From Nonomuraea jiangxiensis (GTDB taxonomy: Bacteria; Actinomycetota; Actinomycetes; Streptosporangiales; Streptosporangiaceae): a stretch of 64,000 nt of DNA. The stretch lies in assembly GCF_900099965.1 (NCBI RefSeq), contig NZ_FNDJ01000018.1, positions 62,001 to 126,000 on the forward strand. The letters are read 5' to 3'. Of the stretch, positions 8,020 through 18,199 are shown piece by piece (the first letter of the stretch is position 1; each line of letters starts with the position of its first letter). The notes beneath the pieces were generated by a model that had not been told where the DNA came from, searched no databases, and worked only from the letters and a program-made list of their open reading frames with translations. Both the position numbers and the translations under genes were made by a program.

Positions 8020-10086
8020 TCAGGCGTCGATGTGGTCGCGGTCGACCTCGGCCGCGCTGTTGACGATGAATTCGCGGCGGGGCGCCACGTCGCTCCCCAT
8101 CAGCAGGTTGAAGATGCCCTCGGCGCCCTCGGCGTCCTCGATGCGGACCCGGCGCAGGATGCGGTGCCTCGGGTCCATCGTCGTCTCGGCGAGCTGGTCG
8201 GCGTCCATCTCACCCAGACCCTTGTAGCGCTGCACCGGGTCCTTCCACCGCTTGCCCCGCCGCTCCAGGTCGCGCAGCACCTTGTGCAACTCGGCGTCGG
8301 AGTAGCAGTAGATGTATTTGTCCTTGCCGCGGCCGGGGTTGGTCAGCTCGATGCGGTGCAGCGGCGGCACGGCGGCGAAGACGCGCCCCGCCTCCACCAT
8401 CGGCCGCATGTAGCGGTGGAAGAGGGTCAGCAGCAGGCAGCGGATGTGGGCGCCGTCCACGTCTGCGTCGGCCATCAGGATGACCTTGCCGTAACGGGCG
8501 GCCTCGATGTCGAACGAACGCCCCGATCCGGCCCCGACCACCTGGATGATGGCGGCGCACTCGGCGTTTTTCAGCATGTCGCTCACGGACGCCTTCTGCA
8601 CGTTGAGGATCTTGCCTCGGATCGGCAGCAGGGCCTGGAACTCGGAGTCGCGGGCCAGCTTGGCGGTGCCAAGCGCCGAGTCACCCTCGACGATGAACAG
8701 CTCGCTGCGGTCCACGTCATCGCTGCGGCAGTCGACCAGCTTCGCCGGCAGCGCGGAGTTTTCCAGCGCGCTCTTGCGCCGCTGGTTGTCGCGGTGCTCG
8801 CGGGCCGCGATGCGCGCCTTGGCCGCGGCCACGATCTTCTCCAGCACGGCCCGCAGCGGCTGCTTGTAGCCACGCGGCGGGTTGGCGAACAGCTCCTTGA
8901 GCTCGCGCGAGACCACGTGGGAGACGATGCGGGTGGCCGCCGAGGTGCCGAGCACCTCCTTGGTCTGGCCCTCGAACTGCGGCTCCGGCACCCGCACCGT
9001 GACCACACCGGTCAGACCCTCGGAGATGTCCTCCTTGTTGACCGGGTCGTCGCCGTTTTTCAGCAGGCGGGTCTCGCGCAGCAGCTCGTTGATCGTGCGG
9101 ACCAGGCCGCGCTCGAACCCGGTGAGGTGGGTGCCGCCCTTGGGGGTGGCGATCACGTTGACGAACGAGCGCACGGTCGACTCGTAGCCCTTGCCCCAGC
9201 GGACCGCCACGTCCACGGTGAGCTCGCGCTGCACCTCGGTGGGCGTCATGTGGCCCTGGTCGTCGAGGACCGGCACGGTCTCGTGGAAGTGACCCATGCC
9301 CTGCAGGCGCAGCACGTCGCACACGGCCTCGTCGCGGGCCAGGAACTCGGTGAACTCGGAGATGCCGCCGTCGAAGTGGAACTCCTCCTCGACGCGCTCC
9401 TCCTGCCTGCTGTCGAACACAGCCAGGGTCAGGCCGGGGACCAGGAAGGCGGTCTGGCGCAGGCGCACGTGGATCTCGTCGAGGGAGACCTCGGCGTCCG
9501 GCAGGAAGATCTGCTTGTCGGCCCAGAACCGCACCCGCGTGCCGGTGACCCTCTTCGGCAGCTTGCCGCCGATCCGCAGCCCCGACTTCTTCTTGAACTT
9601 GGCCGTGGGGCCTTCGCCCTCGAAGACGCCGGCGACGCCGCGCCGGAAGCTGATCTCGTGGACGAGCCCGTCGCGGTCGACCTCGACGTCCACCCGCGCG
9701 GACAGGGCGTTGACCACGGAGGCGCCGACGCCGTGCAGGCCGCCGGAGGCGCCGTAGGAGCCGCCGCCGAACTTCCCGCCGGCATGCAGCTTGGTGTAGA
9801 CGAGCTCGACACCGGCCAGGCCGGTCTTCGGCTCGATGTCGACCGGGATGCCGCGCCCGTTGTCGCGGACCTCGATGGAGCCGTCGGCGTGGAGCTCGAC
9901 CTCGATGCGGTCGCAATGCCCGGCCAGCGCCTCGTCGACGCCGTTGTCCACGATCTCCCAGAGGCAGTGCATGAGCCCGCGGCTGTCGGTGGACCCGATA
10001 TACATGCCCGGCCGCTTGCGAACCGCTTCGAGGCCCTCAAGCACCGACAGGTGACGAGCCGTGTAACCCGCCTCCACTAGCGTCAC
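8020..10086 (-). CDS. parE: DNA topoisomerase IV subunit B (ParE, GyrB-type ATPase)
   Basis: A 688-residue type IIA topoisomerase ATPase subunit. The GHKL ATPase domain shows EIVDNGVDEALAG, DNGRGIPVD and GGLHGVGASVVNALS. A transducer domain follows (GGTHLTGFERG). The TOPRIM domain has LFIVEGDSALG and ILMADADVDGAHI, and the C-terminal GyrB domain contains QRYKGLGEM. With ParC it decatenates daughter chromosomes. It is called ParE rather than GyrB because of the N-terminal YTARHLSVLEGLEAVRKRPGMYIGSTDSRGLMH-type sequence region and its position near hrdB; gyrB normally sits with recF and gyrA. GTG start with GGGGAG upstream. parC is not in the window. Confidence 0.93.
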   Translation of the reverse strand: MTLVEAGYTARHLSVLEGLEAVRKRPGMYIGSTDSRGLMHCLWEIVDNGVDEALAGHCDRIEVELHADGSIEVRDNGRGIPVDIEPKTGLAGVELVYTKLHAGGKFGGGSYGASGGLHGVGASVVNALSARVDVEVDRDGLVHEISFRRGVAGVFEGEGPTAKFKKKSGLRIGGKLPKRVTGTRVRFWADKQIFLPDAEVSLDEIHVRLRQTAFLVPGLTLAVFDSRQEERVEEEFHFDGGISEFTEFLARDEAVCDVLRLQGMGHFHETVPVLDDQGHMTPTEVQRELTVDVAVRWGKGYESTVRSFVNVIATPKGGTHLTGFERGLVRTINELLRETRLLKNGDDPVNKEDISEGLTGVVTVRVPEPQFEGQTKEVLGTSAATRIVSHVVSRELKELFANPPRGYKQPLRAVLEKIVAAAKARIAAREHRDNQRRKSALENSALPAKLVDCRSDDVDRSELFIVEGDSALGTAKLARDSEFQALLPIRGKILNVQKASVSDMLKNAECAAIIQVVGAGSGRSFDIEAARYGKVILMADADVDGAHIRCLLLTLFHRYMRPMVEAGRVFAAVPPLHRIELTNPGRGKDKYIYCYSDAELHKVLRDLERRGKRWKDPVQRYKGLGEMDADQLAETTMDPRHRILRRVRIEDAEGAEGIFNLLMGSDVAPRREFIVNSAAEVDRDHIDA

Positions 10087-10333
10087 TCCAGCTCCCCTGG
10101 TCTAGGCATCGAACACCTGTGCGCAGCCTACCGTTCTTCCCACACGCGCGCGTACAAGCTTGCCATGGCGCGACGTTTGCCGTTACCAGCAGCCTGATCA
10201 TCATTACCAGTGGACACATTCTGCTCTGGGCGTAGCGACCCGGCGGTTGGGAACGTCCACGTCCGGTTAGATGTTGTTCCAAGTGACTGACGCCAGATCC
10301 TCGCTTCGGCGGGGGTGACCCGAAAGGCGATAC

Positions 10334-10564
10334 GTGACTGGAGCTCTCGCCCCCGTTAAGCCGCTGACGGCCCTCGACCGCTGCGACCGCTGCGGCGCCC
10401 AGGCCTATGTTCGCGCAACCCTGCCCGTGGGTGGGGAGCTGTTGTTCTGCGCTCACCATGGGCGTCAGCACATCGCAGCGTTGCGTGAAAAGGGTGCCGA
10501 CATCCTGGACGAGTCGGCTCGCCTCAGCGAAACCCGTGCAATCGCCCCCAACGACGAGCGCTGA
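10334..10564 (+). CDS. DUF7455 small zinc-binding-like protein
   Basis: A 76-residue protein beginning at GTG with GAAAGG 7 nt upstream. It contains CDRCGAQAYVRA and FCAHHGRQH, a probable zinc site of the form CxxC...CxxH. This arrangement is the DUF7455 signature, a small protein conserved in actinomycetes. Function is unknown. It is divergent from parE with a 247-bp shared upstream region. Confidence 0.85.
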   Translation: MTGALAPVKPLTALDRCDRCGAQAYVRATLPVGGELLFCAHHGRQHIAALREKGADILDESARLSETRAIAPNDER

Positions 10565-10610
10565 CCCTTGGCGCTGGTCGTGATGACATAACACATTCGC
10601 ACAACCGGTG

Positions 10611-10641
10611 ACGGCGACCTCGGTACACCCGGGGTCGCCGT
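10611..10641 (+). terminator. Hairpin after the DUF7455 gene
   Basis: ACGGCGACC (10611-10619) pairs with GGTCGCCGT (10633-10641), 47 bp after the stop. Confidence 0.55.
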
Positions 10642-10732
10642 TCCGCGATCAATCAAACGTCCGAGGTCCGCGCTACACCGACCAACGCGCGGGCCCGCGT
10701 GTTTGGCGTGCCCGACTCCTAAGCCGCCGTTC

Positions 10733-10750
10733 CCCCCGGACCTCCGGGGG
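10733..10750 (-). terminator. Hairpin terminator of the GNAT gene
   Basis: CCCCCGGA / TCCGGGGG perfect 8-bp stem with a 2-nt centre, 20 bp beyond the minus-strand GNAT stop. Confidence 0.55.
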
Positions 10751-10770
10751 TCGCGTGACGCGGTCAGGGG

Positions 10771-11499
10771 TCATCGGACCCGATAGTGATAGCTTCCGGC
10801 GGCCTCGAAACCCTCACTGCGATACAGCGCCTGCGCGGCCTGGTTGGGTGCGGTCGTGACCAGATACGCGGATTTCGTCCCGCTATGCCGTATCAGGGCT
10901 CGCAGCACCCTGCGTGCCAGCCCTCGGCGGCGCGCCTGCGGCAGCGTGGCCATGCAGTAGATCCCGAGCGTGTCGCCCTGCGGGACCCCCCGCCCCACCG
11001 CGACCGCCACCCCGTCCTCCTCGTACGCCGCGTACCAGGCGGGCACGCCGGTGCAGATGCGCTCGGCGACCTCGATCTCGCTGGTGAAACGCCCGTCCAC
11101 GGCCCACCACGTCTCCAGCCACCCCGCCCACGGCCGCCCCTCGATCCTGACCTGGGAATCGCCCCGGCCGTATCCGACCGTGGCGCCGTCCAGGAAGTCC
11201 GACAGGGAAGTGCCGGCCATGATGATCGTCGGATCGACCGGCTCATAACCCCTGCGTGCCAGCTCGTCCTCCAGCCCCGGCGCGGCGTTCGGCCCCAGCG
11301 AGAAGACGCAACGCTGCTCACGCTCCCGGTAGAACTCCTCCGCCGCTTCAATGGCCCCGTCCAGGTCCTGGGGGATCGTCAGGGCCAGCACCGAGTTGGC
11401 CCGCTTGGTCACGCCTCCCGCGTAACGCAGCACCCATCCCTCGTGAACGCGCTGCTCGTAGGCGGGCCATGCCTCATGGACAAGTAGGTCAAAATTCAC
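10771..11499 (-). CDS. GNAT family N-acetyltransferase
   Basis: A 242-residue protein with a C-terminal GNAT fold: YAAYEEDGVAVAVGRG, then the acetyl-CoA loop motif ATLPQARRRGLARRVLRALI, and the closing ALYRSEGFEAAGSYHYRVR. The N-terminal half is a divergent GNAT-like half, as in two-domain acetyltransferases. The acceptor substrate is unknown. GTG start at 11499; TTAGGC lies 7 nt upstream, which would fit a leaderless transcript. Divergent from yaaA. Confidence 0.85.
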   Translation of the reverse strand: MNFDLLVHEAWPAYEQRVHEGWVLRYAGGVTKRANSVLALTIPQDLDGAIEAAEEFYREREQRCVFSLGPNAAPGLEDELARRGYEPVDPTIIMAGTSLSDFLDGATVGYGRGDSQVRIEGRPWAGWLETWWAVDGRFTSEIEVAERICTGVPAWYAAYEEDGVAVAVGRGVPQGDTLGIYCMATLPQARRRGLARRVLRALIRHSGTKSAYLVTTAPNQAAQALYRSEGFEAAGSYHYRVR

Positions 11500-11585
11500 C
11501 TGCGCAGCCTAATTGACCTGCTCAGTCGCGCCTTCAGCCGACCTCCGGCCCTGCCGGCGGCGGTGACGCCGTAAGGTTGAGGGTC

Positions 11586-12335
11586 GTGCTGATGTTGTTG
11601 CCGCCGTCCGAGGGCAAGGCCCAGGAAGGGGACGGCCCGCCCCTCGGGGAGCTGTCCTTCCCGACCCTCGACCGGACCCGCAAGCGGGTGATCACCGCAC
11701 TCGTACGGGCCTCCAAACGGCGTGACGCCCTCGACGTGCTGGGCCTGACCCCCGGCCTGGCGGGCGAACTGGAGAAGAACGCGGCCCTGAAGACGGCCCC
11801 CACGCTCCCGGCCTCCGCCCTCTACACCGGCGTCCTGTACGACAACCTCGGCCTGGACACCCTGGACCCCGAGGCGAGACGCCGCGCGGAGGAGTCGCTG
11901 CTGATCTTCTCCGGCCTCTGGGGTGTGGTGAAGATCACAGACCGGATTCCGCCGTACCGCCTCTCGATGGGCGTCAACCTCCCTCCGCTCGGGGGTCTGG
12001 CGGCCTTCTGGCGCCCGCAGATCACCAAGGAACTGGACCGGATCCCCGGTCTGGTGGTGGACCTCCGGTCGGCCACGTACACGGGGGCGTGGCAGCCGGG
12101 CGAGCGTTCCGTGACGGTACGGGTGTTCCGGGACGGCAAGGTCGTCAGCCACATGGCCAAGGCCACCCGAGGAGAGATCGCCCGCGCCCTTCTCCACCAG
12201 GACACCACCCCCACGTCCCCGGACGAACTAGCCAAAACCCTCGACACCCTGGGCTACACCGTCGAGTTGACGGCTCCCCCACGCCCCACCCGTCCCTGGA
12301 CCCTAGACGTCCACATCACCGACCCTCCTGCCTAG
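11586..12335 (+). CDS. yaaA: YaaA family peroxide-stress protein
   Basis: A 249-residue member of the YaaA/UPF0246 family, recognised from LLPPSEGKA at the N-terminus, LYTGVLYDNLGLDTL, LLIFSGLWGVV and a C-terminal KVVSHMAKATRGEIAR. E. coli YaaA limits intracellular iron and DNA damage under hydrogen peroxide; the same role is inferred here. The frame opens with a TTG at 11577, but GTG at 11586, 9 nt after AAGG, matches the usual family N-terminus. It is convergent with hrdB across a 1.6-kb repeat-filled gap. Confidence 0.88.
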   Translation: MLMLLPPSEGKAQEGDGPPLGELSFPTLDRTRKRVITALVRASKRRDALDVLGLTPGLAGELEKNAALKTAPTLPASALYTGVLYDNLGLDTLDPEARRRAEESLLIFSGLWGVVKITDRIPPYRLSMGVNLPPLGGLAAFWRPQITKELDRIPGLVVDLRSATYTGAWQPGERSVTVRVFRDGKVVSHMAKATRGEIARALLHQDTTPTSPDELAKTLDTLGYTVELTAPPRPTRPWTLDVHITDPPA

Positions 12336-12354
12336 CTCCCAGCCGACGACACCA

Positions 12355-12545
12355 GAGAGGCCCAACTGCGGAGGGGACCGGACACAAACCCCACCTCCGG
12401 ACTAGAGCCGACCACAGAACAGCCCAAAGGCCCACGTCCGGGATGAGCCAGCCGTAGGACGGCCCATAAAAGGCCCACCCGTGGGACCGGCGATCACACG
12501 GCGGCACAGGTGGGCCACACGGCGCACACACAGGCCCACATACGG
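12355..12545. repeat. Degenerate repeat block based on GGCCCA, first part of the yaaA-hrdB gap
   Basis: Loosely repeated about 30-bp segments each containing AGGCCCA or GGCCCA followed by a CGG-rich stretch. Copies are strongly diverged, so unit length and copy number are approximate. No gene is supported here. Confidence 0.45.
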
Positions 12546-12629
12546 CCCTGACTGGTTGGCTACCCCTAACGCTAGGTCGCGCCTGAGAGACGCTGCCAGG
12601 ACCGCCTGCGGGCATTCGGGGGCGGAGCC

Positions 12630-12750
12630 GGGCGGGGGCCGGGCGGGGGCCGGGCGGCGGCCGGGCGGGGGCCGGGCGGCGGCCGGGCGGGGGCCGGGCG
12701 GGGGCCGGGCGGCGGCCGGGCGGGGGCCGGGCGGCGGCCGGGCGGCGGCC
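12630..12750. repeat. Eleven tandem copies of an 11-bp GC-only repeat
   Basis: Exactly eleven head-to-tail copies of GGGCGGSGGCC, where the seventh base is G or C. The variant order along the array is G,G,C,G,C,G,G,C,G,C,C. The plus strand has dense G-runs compatible with G-quadruplexes, and 11 bp is near one helical turn. A partial twelfth copy follows. Confidence 0.95.
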
Positions 12751-12904
12751 GGCGGGTGTCAATGGCCACGGACGCGGGGAGGCGAGCACGCAGAGCGACG
12801 GCATCCGACTTTCTGCCGCCGAGCGATCCCATCGGCCAGTGACGTGTCCAGATGCCATCCAGCCATGTGAGGCGCGCCTGCTCAATGCGCGCGATCCGCC
12901 GTAT

Positions 12905-13475
12905 GAGGCGTGACCTGGGTGCGCCGCCAGTCCTGTGGGGCGGCAGATGTCGGTGCGCCGCCAGTGACCTGTGTGGCGTGTCCCAGGCTCGCTGCCGCCC
13001 TTGGGGTGCGCATCCCAGGTCCACTGCCCCAGCCGGGTGGGATGCGGCGTGTCCCCAGGCCCGCCGCCCAGCCCTGCGTGGCACCGCGTGTCCCACATCC
13101 GCCGCCCAATCGCGTGACATGCGGCGTGTCCCCAGGCCCGCCGCCCAGCCCTGCGTGGCACCGCGTGTCCCACGTCCGCCGCACAGTCGCGTGAGATGTG
13201 GCGTGTACAAGGTGCGCCGCCCAGCCCTTGGGGCGCCAGATGTCGTTGCGTCGGCAGTGACCTGTGTGGCGTGTCCCGGGCTCGCCGCCCAGCCCTTTGG
13301 GCGCCGCGTATCCCAGACCCGCCGCCCCGCCGCATGAGATGCCAGATGCCCCAGGCCCGCCGCTCAGCCATGTGAGATGCCGCGTGTCCCCAGGCCAGCC
13401 GCCCAGTTCTGCGGGGGGTCGCGTGTCCCAGCTACGCCGCGCAGCCCTGCGGAGCGCACCGCGTGTCGCAGGGGC
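12905..13475. repeat. Tandem array of an about 38-bp repeat, roughly 15 copies
   Basis: Units start with GCGTGTCCCAGGCCCGCC and continue with a CAGCCCTGNG region; copies vary between about 30 and 40 bp and begin near 13046, 13085, 13123, 13162, 13200 and onward. Pairs of units alternate, so part of the array is a higher-order repeat: the stretch near 13046-13122 is repeated almost exactly near 13123-13199. The unit is not a fixed multiple of three, which argues against coding. Confidence 0.9.
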
Positions 13476-13649
13476 ACCCGTCGTTGCCCCCCTCCGATCA
13501 GCCCGCCCCGGCAAGGCCCGGGCGGCACAGCGACCCGCGTGCCCCGCCGTCCCACAGTTGGGGCGTTGCTCGGCCGGGGTGCAGTGAGCGGCGATGCCAT
13601 CCCACAGGTCGCTGGGACAGTTGTGGCCCAAGTGGCGAGGCCATGAACA

Positions 13650-13895
13650 CCACCTCGTCCCCATGAAGCCAGAAGCGCCAACCCGCCCACATGATGGTGG
13701 AAACGCCCACCTCGTCCACATAGGTGGCGGAAACGCCCACCCCGCCCACACAAGGTCGAAACGCCCGCCCGCAGGGGCCGGAGACGCCCAACCTCACCCG
13801 CATAAGACCGAAAACGCCAACCCCACCCGCATAAGGCTGGAGACGCCCAGACCCGCCTGATCGGCAACGCCCCGACACCGGGCATAGTTCCGGAA
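13650..13895. repeat. Tandem array of an about 29-bp repeat, roughly nine copies
   Basis: Units carry GGAAACGCCCACCCCGCCCA with a variable ATAAGGT-like join. Copies are 24-31 bp long and directly abut, without spacers, so this is not a CRISPR array. It ends against the hrdB terminator hairpin, whose left flank is itself a last partial copy. Confidence 0.85.
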
Positions 13896-13901
13896 ACGCC
13901 G

Positions 13902-13934
13902 CCGCCCCGCCCGGAAAAGTCCCGGGCGGGGCGG
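13902..13934 (-). terminator. Hairpin terminator of hrdB
   Basis: Perfect 13-bp stem (13902-13914 with 13922-13934), loop of 7 nt containing AAAAG, 17 bp beyond the hrdB stop. Confidence 0.8.
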
Positions 13935-13951
13935 TGGGTGGTTGAGCGCTG

Positions 13952-15619
<1,668 letters not shown>

Positions 15620-15861
15620 GAACACCTCTCGAACGAACGCGTGGCGACAATGGACCCAGATGCCCGCTGGGGGGCTGTTGCCTCTCTCGGAGATCGGTGA
15701 GGCCGTGCGGACCGCGACGGACCTGCACAGCATTCTGGCACGACCCCGCACTCCATACGGCCACCTCCCGGCGGTTGACCTCCACCCTAGGCCGACCAAG
15801 ACAGTAGTGCGTACGTAAGCGGGGCACTGATACCCGAAAGCAACCGTTATGACTGTTTCAT

Positions 15862-17955
15862 TCAGTCACTCTTCGTGGCGGGCGGCACGTGGATGGCCAG
15901 GGCGGTAACGTCATCATCCTGTTCATATCCAGACAACATTCGGTCAACCAGGAAGTCCAGCAACATATGCGGGCTACTGACCACCTCAGGCGGCGCTTCG
16001 GTCACAACACTGCAAACCTCTGCCAGTCCGGCATCCAGCCCGCGCTTCCTGTTCTCCACGAGTCCGTCGGAGTAGAGCACGGCGGTATGGCCGGGCGGCA
16101 CCACGAACCGGAACTGCCTGCGGCTGGTCGGCCAGCCTAGCGGAGTGCCGGGCTCGGCGTCGCACAGGATCGCCGTGCCCTGCGGCGAAACCAGGACGGG
16201 CGGCGGGTGGCCGGCCAGCGCCAGCGTGCCCTCACCGGTGACCGGCTCGACGACCATGTAGGCCAGGGTCGTGACCTGCTCCTCCTCTTCGGTGGCCTCG
16301 AAGACCCGGTCGAGACCGGTGAGCACGGCCGCGGGCGGCGGGTTGGTCAGCGCCAGCGCCCGCATGGCGTTGCGGATGCGGCCCATGCCCGCCGCGGCCT
16401 TGACGCCCTTGCCCATGACGTCGCCGACGACCGCCGCGACCCGCCCGTCCTGCAGCACGAACGCGTCGTACCAGTCGCCGCCGACCTGGACGTGGCGGCT
16501 GCCCGAGCGGAAGCGCTGGGCCAGCACCAGGCCCTTGACCACGGGCAGGCGGTCGGGCAGCAGGCTGCGCTGCAGCGTCTCGGCGGTGCGGTGCTCACGC
16601 TCGAACAGCGTGGCCCGCTCGACCGCCAGCGCGCACTGGCCGGCCAGCGCCTCCAGGAAGACGCCGTCCTCCTGCGAGATCTTCTGTGGCCTGGTGAAGG
16701 AGAACCGCAGCGCTCCCAGCGCCCGTCCCGCGGCGAGCAGCGGCAGGCCGACCCAGGCCTTCTCGTCGCTGTGGAACAGGTAGTTGGCCAGGATCTCCTC
16801 CTCGCCACCCGCCTCCAGCAGCTGGGCCTTCAGCGACTCAGGCGACTCGGCGAACACCGGCCGGCGGCTGTTGACCGCCATGGTCATGACGCTGGAGCTG
16901 GACAGCGGGATCTCCTCGCCGGAAACCCCGGACGCCTCGGGCACGCCCTCGCCGTTGATCAGCTTGAGCGCCGCGCGGTCGGTGTCGAGCAGCGCGACCG
17001 CCGAGCGGTCGGCGGCCAGGGCGGTGCGGCCCACGTCGATGATGACCTGGACCACCTGCTCGACGGTCAGCGCCTCGGCGAGCATCGCGGTGGCGCCCTG
17101 CAGCCGGGCGGTGCGCAGCGCCGCGGCGCCGAGCTGGTCGGTCAGCCGGCCGCGCATCTCCTCGGCCTCGCGCTGCGGGGTCACGTCGGTGTTGGCGCCG
17201 ACCCACTCCACGACCCGGCCGTGGCGGATGATCGGCACGGCCCGCACCTCGAAGTGGCGGTAGCCGCTGGCCCGGGTGCGCACCCGGTAGTTCCACTCGA
17301 ACATGGTCCGCCCGCGCAGCGCCTCCCGCCAGGCCTCCTCGGTGTGCTGGCGCTCCTCGGGGTGCACGACCTCCAGCCAGCCGTTGGCGAGATATTCCTC
17401 CAGCCCCTGGCCGGTGATGGCGCGCCACTGCGGCGCGTCCTCGACGACGGCGCCGGTGGGCGAGGTGATCCAGACGAGCTGCGACTGCGCCTCGACCAGC
17501 GACCGGTAGCGCTCCTCGCTGCGGCGCAGCGCCTCCTCGGTCTGGCGGCTCTCGGTCACGTCGAGCCCGATTAGGGCGATGGCCCGCAGCTCACCCGCGT
17601 CGTCGTGGACCGGCGAGAACGACAGCGACCAGTGCCTGGTGTCGCCCTCCGCCGACCGCACCCGCACGCGGCCCTCGGTGACCGGCGCGTCGCTCTCGAT
17701 GACGGCCTGTACGGCGTGCGTGATGATCTGGCTCAGGTCGGCGGCCAGCACTTCGACGGGCTGGCGGCCGAGCATGCGGTCGGCGGGCACGTTGACGACA
17801 TCGCTGAACACGTCGTTGACCCGCTGGACGCGGCCATCGCCGTCGAAGAACGCGAAGGCGAACTCGGCCTCCGACAGCATGCCCTTGAAGAGGGCGGAGT
17901 CTGAGATGTCCACATCCGACTCCCGGGGACGGGGAACGGAGGTCTCGGCGCTCAT
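15862..17955 (-). CDS. PAS-PAS-GAF-SpoIIE (PP2C-type) signalling phosphatase
   Basis: A 697-residue cytoplasmic sensor phosphatase. Two PAS domains (about residues 15-135 and 145-270, each ending in a DVTESRQ/DVTPQRE connector) are followed by a GAF domain (about 285-450) and a PP2C/SpoIIE domain (about 465-690). The metal-binding motifs are GGDWYD, GDVMGKG, YSDGLVENR and DDDVTAL, all intact. Such proteins dephosphorylate anti-anti-sigma factors in partner-switching cascades. The ATG at 17955 has a perfect GGAGGTG. It is 243 bp upstream of hrdB on the same strand. No anti-sigma or STAS gene is nearby, so its partner is unknown. Confidence 0.9.
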   Translation of the reverse strand: MSAETSVPRPRESDVDISDSALFKGMLSEAEFAFAFFDGDGRVQRVNDVFSDVVNVPADRMLGRQPVEVLAADLSQIITHAVQAVIESDAPVTEGRVRVRSAEGDTRHWSLSFSPVHDDAGELRAIALIGLDVTESRQTEEALRRSEERYRSLVEAQSQLVWITSPTGAVVEDAPQWRAITGQGLEEYLANGWLEVVHPEERQHTEEAWREALRGRTMFEWNYRVRTRASGYRHFEVRAVPIIRHGRVVEWVGANTDVTPQREAEEMRGRLTDQLGAAALRTARLQGATAMLAEALTVEQVVQVIIDVGRTALAADRSAVALLDTDRAALKLINGEGVPEASGVSGEEIPLSSSSVMTMAVNSRRPVFAESPESLKAQLLEAGGEEEILANYLFHSDEKAWVGLPLLAAGRALGALRFSFTRPQKISQEDGVFLEALAGQCALAVERATLFEREHRTAETLQRSLLPDRLPVVKGLVLAQRFRSGSRHVQVGGDWYDAFVLQDGRVAAVVGDVMGKGVKAAAGMGRIRNAMRALALTNPPPAAVLTGLDRVFEATEEEEQVTTLAYMVVEPVTGEGTLALAGHPPPVLVSPQGTAILCDAEPGTPLGWPTSRRQFRFVVPPGHTAVLYSDGLVENRKRGLDAGLAEVCSVVTEAPPEVVSSPHMLLDFLVDRMLSGYEQDDDVTALAIHVPPATKSD

Positions 17956-18199
17956 GGTCGGCACCTCCGTCGCGTGCCAGGGTCTCCCACGCGGCACATC
18001 TCCATAACTGTGTATCGGCGTAGCGCAGCTCCGGGCGACCGGATTCTGCAGTACATCATCGGCGATGGGCATGTGCGGACGGAAGCCCCCGTCGCGGCCG
18101 GGTCGCCTTTAGGGTCAACGCATCCTGTCAAAGTAGCTCCACATCGCGCAGCAAGATCAGGTTACAGCGCAGGATTGCCAGGCCCGCCTACTGGGCCTC

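Noticed and set aside
8020..10086. Calling this gene gyrB
   Set aside because: The N-terminus and proximity to hrdB fit ParE; gyrB is expected with recF and gyrA near the origin.
12316..13751. Long minus-strand ORFs of 212-351 codons with repeated Gly/Arg/Thr motifs in the yaaA-hrdB gap
   Set aside because: They are translations of the tandem repeats in several frames. Units are not multiples of three, composition is low-complexity and no start signal is present.
13650..13895. 29-bp array as a CRISPR
   Set aside because: Units abut with no unique spacers, copies differ from each other, and no cas genes are present.
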